From Rhododendron vialii (lineage: Eukaryota > Streptophyta > Magnoliopsida > Ericales > Ericaceae), in the NCBI RefSeq assembly GCF_030253575.1, contig NC_080569.1, positions 23,864,001 to 23,928,000 on the forward strand: a stretch of 64,000 nt of DNA, in the 5' to 3' direction. Both the position numbers and the translations under genes were made by a program. Each line of letters opens with the position of its first letter. Within the stretch, counting starts at the first letter, position 1. The notes beneath the pieces were generated by a model that did not search any database, had not been told where the DNA came from, and was given only the letters and a program-made list of their open reading frames with translations. Of the stretch, positions 63,612 through 64,000 are shown one piece after another.

Positions 63612-64000
63612 ATGGGGATTTAGAGACACTTTTGAAAGGGCCTTTTTTCAACACTGGCTTGTCAAGTTATTAATGAGGGAGCACCTACCAAAGTGCCCCA
63701 TTAAATTCTCCCTATTGTGATAGTCAGCATTGACCCCAAATTTAACGTTTTTAATTATTTTTTGGTAATTTGATAGGGCGGTTGAAAGTGTCTAAAAAAA
63801 CTGGGTTTAATAGGACACTTACTTGAAGACATAAAACTATGACATTTTTGTAATCGATTTTTTTTTTTTTTAAATCAACGCTTTTTGATCAAACTAATAG
63901 GGCGTCTTTTCCCCTCTACACAAAATTAAACCAATAGGACTCCCTACAGAAAGAAAAAGGAAGAAGATCAATACCTAATAATAATAGTATATGTTATAAA
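63612..64000 (+). mobile_element. Left end of a CACTA-like element, cut by the window edge
   Basis: It begins ACTACAACAAAATGGGGATT, close to the CACTACAA(G/C)AAAA ends of En/Spm (CACTA) elements. Words AAAGTG.CCCATTA, AATAGGACACTTA and AAAGTGTCTAAAA then repeat in both orientations, as expected for subterminal transposase-binding zones. The right end is beyond the window. Confidence 0.6.

Overview
The window is nuclear DNA of a eudicot plant. The evidence is spliced genes with GT..AG introns, plant-only families (DUF26 receptor kinases, GeBP/STK-type and bHLH-IVc regulators, a DUF1218 membrane protein), a Tork-type Copia retrotransposon, a tRNA-His gene, and AT-rich intergenic DNA crowded with plant MITEs, SINEs and microsatellites. 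The species cannot be named from the sequence. Exon joins were worked out by hand from splice sites and reading phase; all six multi-exon models close in frame. Each multi-exon gene is listed once, from ATG to stop, with its exons in the evidence field.

Left third (0-18 kb): a cysteine-rich receptor-like kinase (CRK) cluster. Two complete genes (192-6764, 668 aa; 12929-15903, 655 aa) flank two CRK remnants (7434-7640 minus; about 10670-11720 plus). The introns and spacers hold SINEs, elements with TGTTCTAAAA ends, and two back-to-back PIF/Harbinger-like elements that share one TTA target site. A tRNA-His(GTG) gene lies at 18303-18374.

Middle (21-46 kb): a TauE/SafE-family membrane transporter gene (21197-30870). 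Its first intron carries a complete 5.8-kb Copia element with one 1355-codon ORF, 397-bp LTRs differing at one base, and a GGACT target duplication. Then come a convergent bHLH subgroup IVc (ILR3/bHLH104/bHLH115-type) gene on the minus strand (31920-34022), a MITE-rich stretch with a tandem array of about 362-bp units (37.7-39.4 kb), a single-exon GeBP/STOREKEEPER-like gene (40488-41675), and a DUF1218 gene on the minus strand (45003-45862).

Right (46-64 kb): one gene, a C2H2 zinc-finger protein with a C-terminal region resembling the PARP fold (49488-51293). The rest is a graveyard of foldback/TIR elements, several sharing an internal AATTGAGCTGATTTTT-like core. The window appears to end inside a CACTA-like element.

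Functional links are limited. The CRKs are plasma-membrane signalling receptors from local tandem duplication. The bHLH is of the type that controls iron-deficiency responses. I see no metabolic gene cluster and no convincing new multi-gene system. The most unusual content is the transposon biology: the very young Copia in an intron, short-element families with clear target-site duplications, and the hairpin-bearing tandem array.
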